Positions 56,122 to 64,000 of a stretch of DNA of 64,000 bases are shown piece by piece. Location of the stretch: NCBI GenBank assembly GCA_963775445.1, contig CAVZIT010000004.1, forward strand, positions 186,001 to 250,000, in the 5' to 3' direction. The stretch is from Dokdonella_A sp963775445 (lineage in GTDB: Bacteria; Pseudomonadota; Gammaproteobacteria; Xanthomonadales; Rhodanobacteraceae). The stretch's first letter is position 1. Each line of letters starts with the position of its first letter. Both the position numbers and the translations under genes were made by a program. The notes under the pieces are model-generated. The model did not search any database. It was not told the DNA's origin and saw nothing but the letters and a program-made list of their open reading frames with translations.

Positions 56122-57501
56122 TCAGTAGGCGAACTCGCGGAATACCGGATCGACGCTGCCGTTCCATTCGCCGTGGAACAATTCGAGTTTGCGTTCGGCC
56201 GGGGTCTGTCCGGCTTCTGCAAATTCGATCAGCGGGTCGAGGAAAATGGTTTCGTCGGCGCCATTTCCATTCAATCGCGCGCGACGCTTGAGACCATGGC
56301 CGGCGATGCGCAAGGCGGCAAGCGCGAGATCCCGGACCGTGCCGTGCTCGACGCCCCCTGAACGAACCGGCAGCTTGAGGGCGAGTTCGGGCACGCCGTC
56401 GCGTAGCGCATGGCGTTCGGCCATCGAGAAATCCCTGACCAGATCCCAAGCGGCGTCCAGTGCCTCGGCGTCGTACAGCAGGCCAACCCAGAAGGCGGGG
56501 AGCGCGCAAAGGCGATTCCACGGTCCGCCGTCGGCACCGCGCATCTCGAGGAATTTCTTGAGTCGCACTTCGGGAAACGCCGTGGTCATGTGATCGGTCC
56601 AGTCGCGCATGGTCGGCAACTCGCCCGGACGAGCCGGCAATCTGCCTGCAAGGAAATCGCGAAAGCTCATGCCGGCGCAATCGATGTATTCGCCATCGCG
56701 CTGAATGAAATACATCGGCACATCGAGCAGGTAGTCGACATAGCGTTCGTAGCCGAAGCCCTCCTCGAACACGAAATCGAGCATGCCGGTGCGATCGGCA
56801 TCCGTATCCGTCCAGATGTGCGAGCGGTAACTCAGGTATCCGTTCGGGCGGCCGTCCGTGAATGGTGAATCGGCAAACAGCGCCGTGGCGACCGGCTGCA
56901 ACGCGAGTGCAACACGAAACTTCTTCGCCATGTCCGGCTCGCTGGCATAGTCGAGGTTGACCTGCACGGTGCAGGTGCGCGTCATCATGTCGAGCCCAAG
57001 GCTGCCGACTTCGGGCATGTAGCGGCGCATGATCGCGTAGCGGCCCTTGGGCATCCACGGCATTTCGTCGCGTCGCCATTTCGGCTGAAAGCCCATGCCG
57101 AGAAAGCCGAGGCCGAGTTCGTCGGCGACGCTCTTGACCTCCTTCAAGTGCGCCATGACTTCGCAGCAGGTGTCGTGGATGGTGGCGAGTGGCGCGCCGG
57201 AAAGCTCAAGCTGTCCGGCAGGTTCCAGTGTCACCGAAGCGCCGTCGCGCAACAGCGCGATCAGCTTGTCATTCTCGATTACCCGCTGCCAGCCAAAGCG
57301 TGTCAAACCTTCGAGCAATGCGCCTATGCCCTGGGAGCCTTCCCACGCCGGCGGGCGCAGGTTGTCCAGTCGGAAGCCGAACTTCTCGTGTTCGGTACCG
57401 ATGCGCCACTGCTCCTCGGGCTTGGCGCCATCCGCTATCGACGCGATCAGTTGTTCGCGTCGCGTGATCCGCTCGTCATTGGCGGCGCTGGGTCCGGACA
57501 T
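56122..57501 (-). CDS. gshA: Glutamate-cysteine ligase, plant/alphaproteobacterial type (GshA)
   Basis: This 459-residue enzyme joins glutamate and cysteine to gamma-glutamylcysteine, the first glutathione step. It belongs to the plant-type class: EEQWRIGTEHEKFGF, RYAIMRRYMPEVGSLGLDMM, MTRTCTVQVNLDYASEPDMA and GRPNGYLSYRSHIWTDTD. It lacks the E. coli GshA signature. ATG 57501 begins MSGPSAAND; the longer in-frame reading (to 57771) overlaps engB. gshB is not in this window. It is 95 bases downstream of engB on the same strand. Confidence 0.94.
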   Translation of the reverse strand: MSGPSAANDERITRREQLIASIADGAKPEEQWRIGTEHEKFGFRLDNLRPPAWEGSQGIGALLEGLTRFGWQRVIENDKLIALLRDGASVTLEPAGQLELSGAPLATIHDTCCEVMAHLKEVKSVADELGLGFLGMGFQPKWRRDEMPWMPKGRYAIMRRYMPEVGSLGLDMMTRTCTVQVNLDYASEPDMAKKFRVALALQPVATALFADSPFTDGRPNGYLSYRSHIWTDTDADRTGMLDFVFEEGFGYERYVDYLLDVPMYFIQRDGEYIDCAGMSFRDFLAGRLPARPGELPTMRDWTDHMTTAFPEVRLKKFLEMRGADGGPWNRLCALPAFWVGLLYDAEALDAAWDLVRDFSMAERHALRDGVPELALKLPVRSGGVEHGTVRDLALAALRIAGHGLKRRARLNGNGADETIFLDPLIEFAEAGQTPAERKLELFHGEWNGSVDPVFREFAY

Positions 57502-57596
57502 GCAGTGCTCGGAAGTGTCGGAAACCGCAAGATGGGGGCACAACAACGGCGCGCAAGTGAAACGTCGCGTATGGCGCGTTCGCCAAAGGTGCGATC

Positions 57597-58187
57597 CTAC
57601 AGTCCAAGCCAGTCGCGAAGCAGCGCCCGGGCTTCTCCCACCCCCTCCTTGTTCAACGAGGAAAACAACTGCGCCGTGGCCGGAGCAACGAGCTCCTTGC
57701 GCACGGCGGCAAGCGTGCGCACTGCCTCGCTTCTGGAAAGCTTGTCGGCCTTCGTGAGCAAACAGTGGCAATGCCAGCCCACCGCATTGGCATATTCCAG
57801 CATTTGGCGGTCGAAATCCTTCAGCGGATGACGGCTGTCCATGATCAGCACGACGCCGCGAAGGCAGCTTCGAGTGCGCAGGTATTGATCGATCAACCCA
57901 CGCCAGTGATCGCGCAACTCGCCGGGGACCTTGGCGTAACCGTAACCGGGCAGATCGATCAGGCGATGCGCTTCGTCGAGCGGGAACACAACGAGCTGCT
58001 GGGTGCGGCCGGGGGTCTTCGAGGTGCGTGCAAGGCTGCGTTGATCGCAGATCGTGTTGAGCGCACTCGACTTGCCGGCATTCGATCGGCCAGCGAACGC
58101 GATCTCCGCGCCGCCATCAGGCGGCAGCTGGGCCAATCGATGCGCGCTGATGAGGTAATGCGCTTGGCGAAACGGGTTATCGGCCAT
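57597..58187 (-). CDS. engB: Ribosome biogenesis GTP-binding protein EngB (YihA/YsxC)
   Basis: This 196-residue TrmE-Era-EngA-EngB-family GTPase assists assembly of the 50S subunit. G1 is GRSNAGKSS, G2 near SKTPGRTQ, G3 DLPGYGYAK, G4 TKAD and G5 near SSLNKEG. ATG 58187 begins MADNPFRQAHYLIS, typical for the family; a GTG at 58238 is an unlikely alternative. The gene is divergent from cytochrome c4, the usual gammaproteobacterial neighbour. Confidence 0.95.
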   Translation of the reverse strand: MADNPFRQAHYLISAHRLAQLPPDGGAEIAFAGRSNAGKSSALNTICDQRSLARTSKTPGRTQQLVVFPLDEAHRLIDLPGYGYAKVPGELRDHWRGLIDQYLRTRSCLRGVVLIMDSRHPLKDFDRQMLEYANAVGWHCHCLLTKADKLSRSEAVRTLAAVRKELVAPATAQLFSSLNKEGVGEARALLRDWLGL

Positions 58188-58328
58188 TGCTGCGGTAATC
58201 GGCTGGGAGGCGGAGTTTGACCCGGATCGGAGCGACACGGATAATTCGGCGGCTATGCGCCCGATCAGCGGCGACCGATCATCCTTTCGGCGCGCGCTAC
58301 GATCCCGAAGGTTTCGCGGAGTGAGTGT

Positions 58329-59189
58329 ATGAGTTTTCGGCGAGTTCTTGCGCTGGCGGTTGCGACTGCCGCCGGCTCCGCGATGGCGGCTGCGACTGCA
58401 ATGGCCGTCAATACCGTCAATCCTCCGCCGGCTCTGGCCGCAAAGGCCGCTCCAGTCAAAAAGGCACCAACACCGCCGAATGGAACGAATGCCGCGCAGG
58501 GGAAAGCAGGTCCCGCCACGTCGACGAAGGCGACCAGCGCTCCGGTCGGTTCGACTTCCGACAAGGCTTCTGCATCAGCGCCAGCCGGGACCGAAAGCGG
58601 CCAGGTCATGCTCGGCGATGCCAAGGCCGGCGCCACCAAGGCGGCCGTTTGCGGTGCATGTCACGGCCTGGACGGCAACTCGATCGACAAGCAATACCCG
58701 AAACTGGCCGGACAGAACGAGGCCTACATCGTGCGCCAACTCGAGCTGTTCAAGAGCGGCAAGCGCGTCAATCCGGTCATGGTCGGTTTTGTCGCTCCGC
58801 TTTCGACCACGGACATGCATGACATCGGCGCCTATTTCGCGAGCCAGCAGGTGCTGCCGGGCGTCGCGGACGAGCAGATGATGGCGCGCGGCCAGGGCGT
58901 ATACCGCGGCGGCGACGGCAAGCTGGACATTCCCGCCTGCATGGCCTGCCATGGGCCCGATGGGCAAGGCATGGCCGGTGCCGGATATCCGCACCTCGCG
59001 GGCCAATGGACCGACTATGTGATGGCGAAATTGAAGGACTGGAAGAGCGGCACGACCTGGGGCGACGATGCGCACGCGAAGATCATGCCGGCCATTGCGT
59101 CGCGCCTGAGCGATGCCGATGTCGCGGCACTTTCGTCCTACGTCGAAGGTCTCCATGCTGCCGCGGGTGCTCCCGACGCGGCCAGGTGA
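58329..59189 (+). CDS. Cytochrome c4 (dihaem, periplasmic)
   Basis: This 286-residue protein has a signal peptide (about 1-26), then an unusual 60-residue Ala/Thr/Pro/Lys-rich low-complexity linker (about 28-90) before two haem-c domains. Haem sites are CGACH (Cys108, Cys111, His112) and CMACH (Cys204, Cys207, His208), with Met ligands probable in the PVMVGF and IMPAI regions. Cytochrome c4 passes electrons from bc1 to terminal oxidases. ATG 58329 follows GGAGTGAG. It is divergent from engB, and two dsbA genes follow on the same strand. Confidence 0.92.
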   Translation: MSFRRVLALAVATAAGSAMAAATAMAVNTVNPPPALAAKAAPVKKAPTPPNGTNAAQGKAGPATSTKATSAPVGSTSDKASASAPAGTESGQVMLGDAKAGATKAAVCGACHGLDGNSIDKQYPKLAGQNEAYIVRQLELFKSGKRVNPVMVGFVAPLSTTDMHDIGAYFASQQVLPGVADEQMMARGQGVYRGGDGKLDIPACMACHGPDGQGMAGAGYPHLAGQWTDYVMAKLKDWKSGTTWGDDAHAKIMPAIASRLSDADVAALSSYVEGLHAAAGAPDAAR

Positions 59190-59287
59190 AGCGACGGGTC
59201 GCGTTCAGAACGGGCCCTCGATACTTCCCGGGTCCGGTACCGGAATGCGTTCGGGCATCGCGAACGAACCTTGTCGGAGATAAATTC

Positions 59288-59962
59288 ATGTTGAAAATCC
59301 TTGGCACCTTGTTGTTTGGTCTCACTTTCGGAGTCGCTGCGCATGCCGCAGGCGAATCGTGGCAGGCCGGCAAGGACTATTTCGTGATCGAGCCGCCGCA
59401 ACCCACGGCGACGGGCGACAAGGTCGAGGTAGTCGAGGTGTTTTCCTATGCCTGCCCCGCGTGCAACGCATTCCGCGCGACCGCCGACAAGATCAAGGCC
59501 AGCCTGCCAGCGAACGCCGAAATGCGTTACCTGCCCGCCGCGTTTCGTCCCGACGAAGACTGGCCGGTGTTTCAGCGCACATTCTTCACGGCGCAGGCGC
59601 TGGGCTTGACCGAACAAACCCACAAGGCATTGTTCGATGCGGTGTGGACCAACGGCTCGCTCAAGACCACCGATCCTGTGACTCACCAGCTGGTCAAGCC
59701 CCAACCGAGCATCGAGGACATCGCGAACTTCTTCACCAGCTACGGAGTCAAACCCGCGGATTTCGTCGCCACCGCCAATTCGTTCGCGGTGAACACCAAG
59801 ATGAAGCAGGCGGATGCGCAGATCAAGGCATACGGTGTCGATTCGACACCGACCTTGATCATCAATGGCAAGTACCGCGTGACTGGGCGCTCGCTCGGCA
59901 GTTGGGACAAGGTCGTGTCCTTGGTCGACTATCTCGTCGCCAAGGAAAGCGCAAAACCATGA
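59288..59962 (+). CDS. Thiol:disulfide interchange protein DsbA-like, CPAC active site
   Basis: This 224-residue protein has a signal peptide ending AAHAAG and a thioredoxin/DsbA domain: active site Cys56-Pro-Ala-Cys59 in VFSYACPACN, and cis-Pro in STPTLIING. DsbA oxidises newly exported proteins. The CPAC variant differs from the usual CPHC and should have a different redox potential, which may mean a different role. A GGAGATAAATTC stretch precedes ATG 59288. A paralogue with CPHC follows 60 bases downstream. Confidence 0.9.
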   Translation: MLKILGTLLFGLTFGVAAHAAGESWQAGKDYFVIEPPQPTATGDKVEVVEVFSYACPACNAFRATADKIKASLPANAEMRYLPAAFRPDEDWPVFQRTFFTAQALGLTEQTHKALFDAVWTNGSLKTTDPVTHQLVKPQPSIEDIANFFTSYGVKPADFVATANSFAVNTKMKQADAQIKAYGVDSTPTLIINGKYRVTGRSLGSWDKVVSLVDYLVAKESAKP

Positions 59963-60021
59963 CTGAAAGTGTTTGAAGTGCGCGCGGTCGCTCCCGATCC
60001 GTCGAACAAGCCGAGGAAACG

Positions 60022-60678
60022 ATGATGCGAAGAACGCTGGCAATCCTGTTGACCGGACTTCTCTACGCGGGACTGGTCGGCGCACAGGGCTTCGACGCGA
60101 CGGCGAAATGGCAGGCCGGCACGAACTACACGTTGATCCAGCCGCCTCAGCCGACCGCAACTGGCGACAAGGTTGAAGTGCTTGAAGTGTTTTCCTATGC
60201 CTGTCCGCATTGCGCGCATTTCCAGCCGTATGCCGATCAGCTCAAGGCAAGCCTGCCGTCCTATGCCGAGTTTGACAACATGCCGGCGGTATTCAACGCT
60301 TCCTGGGAACCGTTTGCACGCGCCTATTACACCGCGCAGTCGCTCGGGGTCGCCAAGAAGACCCATCAGGCGCTGTTCGACGCGTTGCACAAGGATCACG
60401 AACCGCTGCGCACGATCCAGGATCTGTCGACCTTCTATGCGAAGTTCGGCGTCGACCCGAAGAAATTCATCGACGCTTCCAACTCGTTCGAGGTCAACAG
60501 CAAGCTGATGCGCGCGGAGAAGATGGTCAAGGCGTATGGCGTGCAGGGCACGCCGAGTATCGTCGTCAACGGCAAATATCTGGTCACGGGGCAATCGGCG
60601 GGTGGCTATCCGCAACTCATCGCTCTGGTCGACTGGCTGGTCAAGAAGGAACACGATGCCACCCAACCCGCCAAGTAG
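60022..60678 (+). CDS. dsbA: Thiol:disulfide interchange protein DsbA, CPHC active site
   Basis: This 218-residue protein has a signal peptide (about 1-21) and a DsbA domain with the classical Cys61-Pro-His-Cys64 site in FSYACPHCAHFQPYA, and cis-Pro in QGTPSIVVNG. It shares the lead PPQPTATGDKVEV with the preceding gene, so the two arose by duplication. It should be the main periplasmic disulfide donor, re-oxidised by DsbB, not in this window. A terminator follows 24 bases after the stop. Confidence 0.93.
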   Translation: MMRRTLAILLTGLLYAGLVGAQGFDATAKWQAGTNYTLIQPPQPTATGDKVEVLEVFSYACPHCAHFQPYADQLKASLPSYAEFDNMPAVFNASWEPFARAYYTAQSLGVAKKTHQALFDALHKDHEPLRTIQDLSTFYAKFGVDPKKFIDASNSFEVNSKLMRAEKMVKAYGVQGTPSIVVNGKYLVTGQSAGGYPQLIALVDWLVKKEHDATQPAK

Positions 60679-60701
60679 CAGTTCATCTCGCAATGCCTGC
60701 G

Positions 60702-60730
60702 AGGCCGCCTGCGGGCGGCCTTCGCGTTTG
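60702..60730 (+). terminator. Intrinsic terminator after dsbA pair
   Basis: AGGCCGCC and GGCGGCCT form an 8-bp stem with a four-base TGCG loop (60702-60721), followed by TCGCGTTTG. It lies 24 bases after the second dsbA stop and should end the cytochrome c4/dsbA transcription unit. The tail is only partly T-rich. Confidence 0.65.
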
Positions 60731-60771
60731 TGGCGCGACGTGGCGCCATCGCGAACGAAAGCGCCGCGCCA

Positions 60772-61635
60772 ATGAGCAAGCGGGCCACTGGAGAGCCCAC
60801 GGTTGCGGACGAGGAAACGCCGGGAACGGACGATGGAGATCGCCGCCTGCGCCTGCTCAGCTGCAACATTCTGGCCGGCGGTCGCATGCGCGGTTATCGC
60901 GACTATGTGACGCACAGCTGGAAGCACGTCCTGCCGACCGGCAAGCGCGCCAATCTCGACGGCTTGGCCGCGGTAATCAGCGACTTCGACATGGTCGCAT
61001 TGCAGGAGGCGGACGCCGGGAGTCTGAGATCGGGCTTCACCAACCAGACCCAATATCTTGCGGAAGCCGCCCACTTCCCGTACTGGAGCCATCAGCCGAA
61101 CCGGCGCGTTTCCAATCTGGCCAGTTCGAGCAATGGCTTGCTGGCGCGCGTGGCGCCGGACGAGGTGCTCGATTATCCGCTTCCCGGGCGGATTCCGGGC
61201 CGTGGCGCGTTGTGGGCGCGTTTCGGCGCCGGCGCCGATGCGCTGATCGTGATCGTTGCGCATCTTTCGCTCGGGCCGAGCGCACGATTGCGCCAGTTCG
61301 GCTTTCTGGCCGAACTGATCGGGGATCATGCCAACGTCGTGTTGATGGGAGATCTCAACACGACCTCGGACAGCAGCGAACTGCGCGCGCTATACACGCG
61401 CACATCGCTGACGCCTCCATCGCGCTCGCCGGCCACCTTTCCGAGCTGGCGCCCGAATCGTGCCCTCGACCACATCCTCGTATCGGAGGCGCTCGAAGTC
61501 GAGCGCTTGTGGGTGGTTCCGCATCCGGTCTCCGATCACCTGCCGATTGCGGCGAGCGTGCGTCTGCCCGCTGGAGCTGCGCGATCGGCACGCAAGGGTG
61601 GCGATGTCACGCGCAATGTGGCGCGGACCAAGTGA
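60772..61635 (+). CDS. Endonuclease/exonuclease/phosphatase family protein
   Basis: This 287-residue EEP-superfamily protein has the SCNILAGGRMRGYRDYVTHS start of the fold, catalytic Glu in MVALQEADAGS, VAHLSLG, VVLMGDLNTTSD and a terminal SDHLPIAASV with the catalytic Asp-His. The substrate (nucleic acid, phosphodiester or inositol phosphate) cannot be told. ATG 60772 is used; a GTG at 60730 is inside the terminator. It overlaps the transglycosylase start by four bases (GTGA). Confidence 0.85.
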   Translation: MSKRATGEPTVADEETPGTDDGDRRLRLLSCNILAGGRMRGYRDYVTHSWKHVLPTGKRANLDGLAAVISDFDMVALQEADAGSLRSGFTNQTQYLAEAAHFPYWSHQPNRRVSNLASSSNGLLARVAPDEVLDYPLPGRIPGRGALWARFGAGADALIVIVAHLSLGPSARLRQFGFLAELIGDHANVVLMGDLNTTSDSSELRALYTRTSLTPPSRSPATFPSWRPNRALDHILVSEALEVERLWVVPHPVSDHLPIAASVRLPAGAARSARKGGDVTRNVARTK

Positions 61636-63656
61636 TACGCCTCGCGGCGGGGTCCATACGCTGGGGCTTGCGCGTGGCGTTGGCCTGCGCAACAGCGGTA
61701 ATCGCGCTACCTGCTGGAGCCAATGATCGCGCTCACCAGCGCGACCTGTTCCGCAGCGCGCTGGCTGCCGCCGCGCATGGGCACGGTGACGACTGGAAAC
61801 GCCTGGCAATCGATCTGACGGACTATCCGCTCCTCCCATATGTCGAGCTTGCGGCGTTGCGTCGTGGCAAGGGTCCGCTCGATCGCACCGTAGTCGAGCA
61901 CTTTCTCGCGCGTTGGCCCGATACGTTGGCCGCGCGCGACTTGCGGCGCGCGTTCCTGCACCAACGCGCGGATGCTTCGGACTGGCCGGCGTTTCGCGCG
62001 CTTTGGCAGGAGACCGGCGATCGCGATCTCGCGTGCGATGACCTGCGTGCGCGCTTGGCTGCAGGCGAAAAGCTTGCCTTTGCCGACATCGAATCGGCGT
62101 GGAACGACACCCGCGTGACATCCGATTGCGAACGCTTGTTCGCCGCGGCGAAAAGCGGCGGCATTCTCGACGACGCACGAATCAGCGCGCGCGTGCACAC
62201 GGCCGCGGCTGCGGGCCACGCCGAGACCGTCGCGGCTCTGGCGCGATTACTCGATGGCGACCAACGCGCGGCCGCCGATAACATCGCAGCCCTCCTCGCT
62301 GATCCTGCCAAGACTCTCCGCGAGGCCAATGCGTGGCCGGATACCGCAGTCAACCGCGAGGCGATCGCACTCGGTCTCGCCCGACTCGCACGTAAAGACA
62401 CGGATGCCGCGGAAACATCATGGGCAACGTTTGAAGATCGCTTGGACTTCAGCACGGCGCAGAAAAACCAGGTGCTGCACGCGCTGGCCCTCTACCGCGC
62501 CGCGTCCTACGCGCCGAACGCGTTGGCCCGACTCAAGGCATTGCCCGTCGCCGCCAACGACAACACCACGCGGGCATGGCATGTGCGCGTTGCGATCGCC
62601 ACGTCCAATTGGAGCGAAGCGCTCGTTGCACTGGATGAGTTGGGCGACGAGCAGAAGATCGACACGCGCTGGCGTTATCTGCGCGCACGCGTGTTGGTGA
62701 AACTTGGCCGCAAGGACGAGGCCACGCCGATTTTCGTGGCGCTTGCCCGCGAGCCCGACTACTACGGATTCCTTGCAGCGGACTGGATTTCGCAGGATTA
62801 CTCGATCTGCCCCGACACGCTGGCTATCGATCCCGCGATCGAGAAATCACTTGCGCGGCAGCCCGATCTGGATCGCGCGTTCGAGTTTCATGCGCTCGAC
62901 ATGCAACCCGATGCGCGCCGCGAGTGGAACTTCGCGATGGAGAAGCTCGATCCAGACCAGCGACACATCGCCGCGGATCTTGCCTATCGCCGCGGTTGGT
63001 ACGATCGCGCCGTATTCGCGTTCTCGGCGGATGCGGATACGCGCAAGCTTTATGACCGGCGCTTTCCGCTCGCCATGAAACCGCAGGTGGTTCGTGCCTC
63101 GCGCAGCGCAGGCATCGATCCGGCCTGGGCCTACGCGATCATTCGCGCTGAAAGCGCCTGGATGACCGATGCGCGCTCGGGCGCCGACGCTTACGGCCTC
63201 ATGCAGTTGTTGCCGAGCGTCGCCAAACAGCTCGCGCGCCAGGAGAAGTTGACCTGGGGTGGTCCGCGCGATCTGTTCGACCCGTCGCTCAACGTGCGAC
63301 TCGGTACAAGCTACATGGCACAGATGGCGAATGATTACGACGGCAGTCCGTGGCTCGCGAGCGCCGCGTACAATGCGGGCAAACGTCCGCTCGCGCGTTG
63401 GCTCGATGCAAGAGGTGATCTCGCTCCGGACTTGTTCATCGAAACCATTCCGTATCACGAGACGCGCGATTACGTTTCACGCGTGCTGGCTTTCAGCGTG
63501 GTTTACGACTGGCGCTTGAACGGCAAGGTGGTGCCACTGGCCGCGCGCATGCCGCCGATCGGCCAGCGTTACCATCCACCGACGCCGGGCACGGCCCGAA
63601 AGGACGTAAGCTGTGTGGCAGCAGCGGATGCGGCGCCCGGCGCGGACTTGCGCTGA
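61632..63656 (+). CDS. slt: Soluble lytic murein transglycosylase (Slt70-like)
   Basis: This 674-residue periplasmic enzyme cleaves peptidoglycan glycan strands to 1,6-anhydro muropeptides. A signal peptide ends PAGAND; a long alpha-superhelical U-domain (about 30-480) precedes the catalytic SLT domain: catalytic Glu507 in IIRAESAW, GADAYGLMQLLPSVA, LNVRLGTSYM and WLASAAYNAGKRPL. The start is GTG 61632, overlapping the upstream stop codon (GTGA); ATG alternatives lie deep in the domain. The C-terminal 40 residues are unconserved. Confidence 0.93.
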   Translation: MIRLAAGSIRWGLRVALACATAVIALPAGANDRAHQRDLFRSALAAAAHGHGDDWKRLAIDLTDYPLLPYVELAALRRGKGPLDRTVVEHFLARWPDTLAARDLRRAFLHQRADASDWPAFRALWQETGDRDLACDDLRARLAAGEKLAFADIESAWNDTRVTSDCERLFAAAKSGGILDDARISARVHTAAAAGHAETVAALARLLDGDQRAAADNIAALLADPAKTLREANAWPDTAVNREAIALGLARLARKDTDAAETSWATFEDRLDFSTAQKNQVLHALALYRAASYAPNALARLKALPVAANDNTTRAWHVRVAIATSNWSEALVALDELGDEQKIDTRWRYLRARVLVKLGRKDEATPIFVALAREPDYYGFLAADWISQDYSICPDTLAIDPAIEKSLARQPDLDRAFEFHALDMQPDARREWNFAMEKLDPDQRHIAADLAYRRGWYDRAVFAFSADADTRKLYDRRFPLAMKPQVVRASRSAGIDPAWAYAIIRAESAWMTDARSGADAYGLMQLLPSVAKQLARQEKLTWGGPRDLFDPSLNVRLGTSYMAQMANDYDGSPWLASAAYNAGKRPLARWLDARGDLAPDLFIETIPYHETRDYVSRVLAFSVVYDWRLNGKVVPLAARMPPIGQRYHPPTPGTARKDVSCVAAADAAPGADLR

Positions 63657-63888
63657 TCCGCGACACTTTCACGAATTGCACCATCGAGGCTGGTAGGATT
63701 TCGCGATCGGTTGGTCAGCAAGGGCTTTTCAGCCGCTCGAAGCATGTGACAGGACCGCACACAGTCGCTCCAGCATCTGATCGAATTGGGGCGGCATGTG
63801 CGGGCGTGGCACGCGCACAGCGATCGACACGTGCCGTGAGCGGCTGTTGCGCATCTTGCCCATTGCGTTCACTGGCCAGGAGGCCGGC

Positions 63889-64000
63889 ATGACCCCGCAG
63901 CGCATCGTCATACTCGGCGGCACAGGATTCCTCGGCAGCGTGCTGCTGCAGCGGCTCAGCGCGCAGGGCCACTCCATTCGTGTGCTCACGCGCAACCGCG
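63889..64000 (+). CDS. NAD(P)-binding epimerase-like protein (complex I NDUFA9-like), partial
   Basis: Only the first 37 residues are in the window: MTPQRIVILGGTGFLGSVLL then QRLSAQGHSIRVLTRNR. GGTGFLG is the Rossmann-fold GxxGxxG motif of extended short-chain dehydrogenases; the start pattern resembles complex I NDUFA9-family proteins of proteobacteria. ATG 63889 has AGGAGG at 63878-63883, six bases upstream. The rest lies beyond the right edge, so the assignment is provisional. Confidence 0.7.
   Translation, partial: MTPQRIVILGGTGFLGSVLLQRLSAQGHSIRVLTRNR

Noticed and set aside
60730..60771. GTG start for the EEP-family gene
   Set aside because: It lies within the tail of the dsbA terminator hairpin; ATG 60772 is more credible.
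59929..61329. 466-residue minus-strand open frame opposite dsbA and the EEP gene
   Set aside because: Covers two conserved plus-strand genes and a terminator; the translation is charged and unlike known proteins.

Overview
The window looks like chromosomal DNA of a high-GC gammaproteobacterium of the Xanthomonadales (Lysobacterales), most likely near Rhodanobacteraceae. The pointers are a YdcH/RdgC/PlsB/Rep neighbourhood, a c4 cytochrome followed by two DsbA genes, plant-type GshA, a ParAB-RsmG cluster, a ~400-residue desaturase, and secreted proteins ending in an F-x-DGFD tail. This placement is inference from gene content. I see no tRNA, rRNA, CRISPR array, intact insertion sequence or prophage. 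Most of the window is housekeeping.

Left end (1-5.4 kb) is the most unusual part. It holds a small peptide-modification cassette: a SagB-like dehydrogenase (truncated by the window edge and carrying a one-base frameshift), a divergent 101-residue precursor-like peptide, and a membrane protein joining a class III nucleotide cyclase domain to TPR repeats, whose 3' end overlaps that of the peptide gene. A protein with a cyclic-nucleotide-binding domain and a GGDEF domain lies just upstream of the cyclase. The three core genes match the uncharacterised families called putative modified peptide, putative peptide modification system cyclase and putative peptide maturation dehydrogenase.

5.5-27.8 kb: a small membrane protein, acs, a frameshifted small membrane protein, tatABC, a SYLF-domain protein, a secreted beta-propeller protein, hemH, a YgjP-type metallopeptidase, rdgC, a YdcH-like protein, plsB, a lipoprotein, rep, tdk, and mutM downstream of a four-gene GldA/F/G-like ABC system. 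A fatty acid desaturase is divergent from that system.

27.8-44 kb: a large secreted beta-propeller protein between repeat-bearing spacers, rpmB-rpmG, a glycosyltransferase, a cupredoxin/ECF sigma/anti-sigma cluster, rsmG-parA-parB, a short SPFH protein, hemB, aroE, a gamma-carbonic anhydrase, a frameshifted prlC, an exonuclease III and a UPF0149 protein.

44-64 kb: an MdtBC-like tripartite efflux operon (adaptor plus two different RND pumps), a periplasmic Tricorn-like protease, gshA, engB, cytochrome c4, two tandem dsbA genes, an endonuclease/exonuclease/phosphatase protein overlapping a soluble lytic transglycosylase gene, and the start of an NAD(P)-binding epimerase-like gene cut by the right edge.

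Three genes (SagB-like, the 8.0-8.3 kb membrane protein, prlC) each carry one apparent single-base frameshift in otherwise well-conserved sequence. Sequencing or assembly indels are at least as likely as real inactivation.
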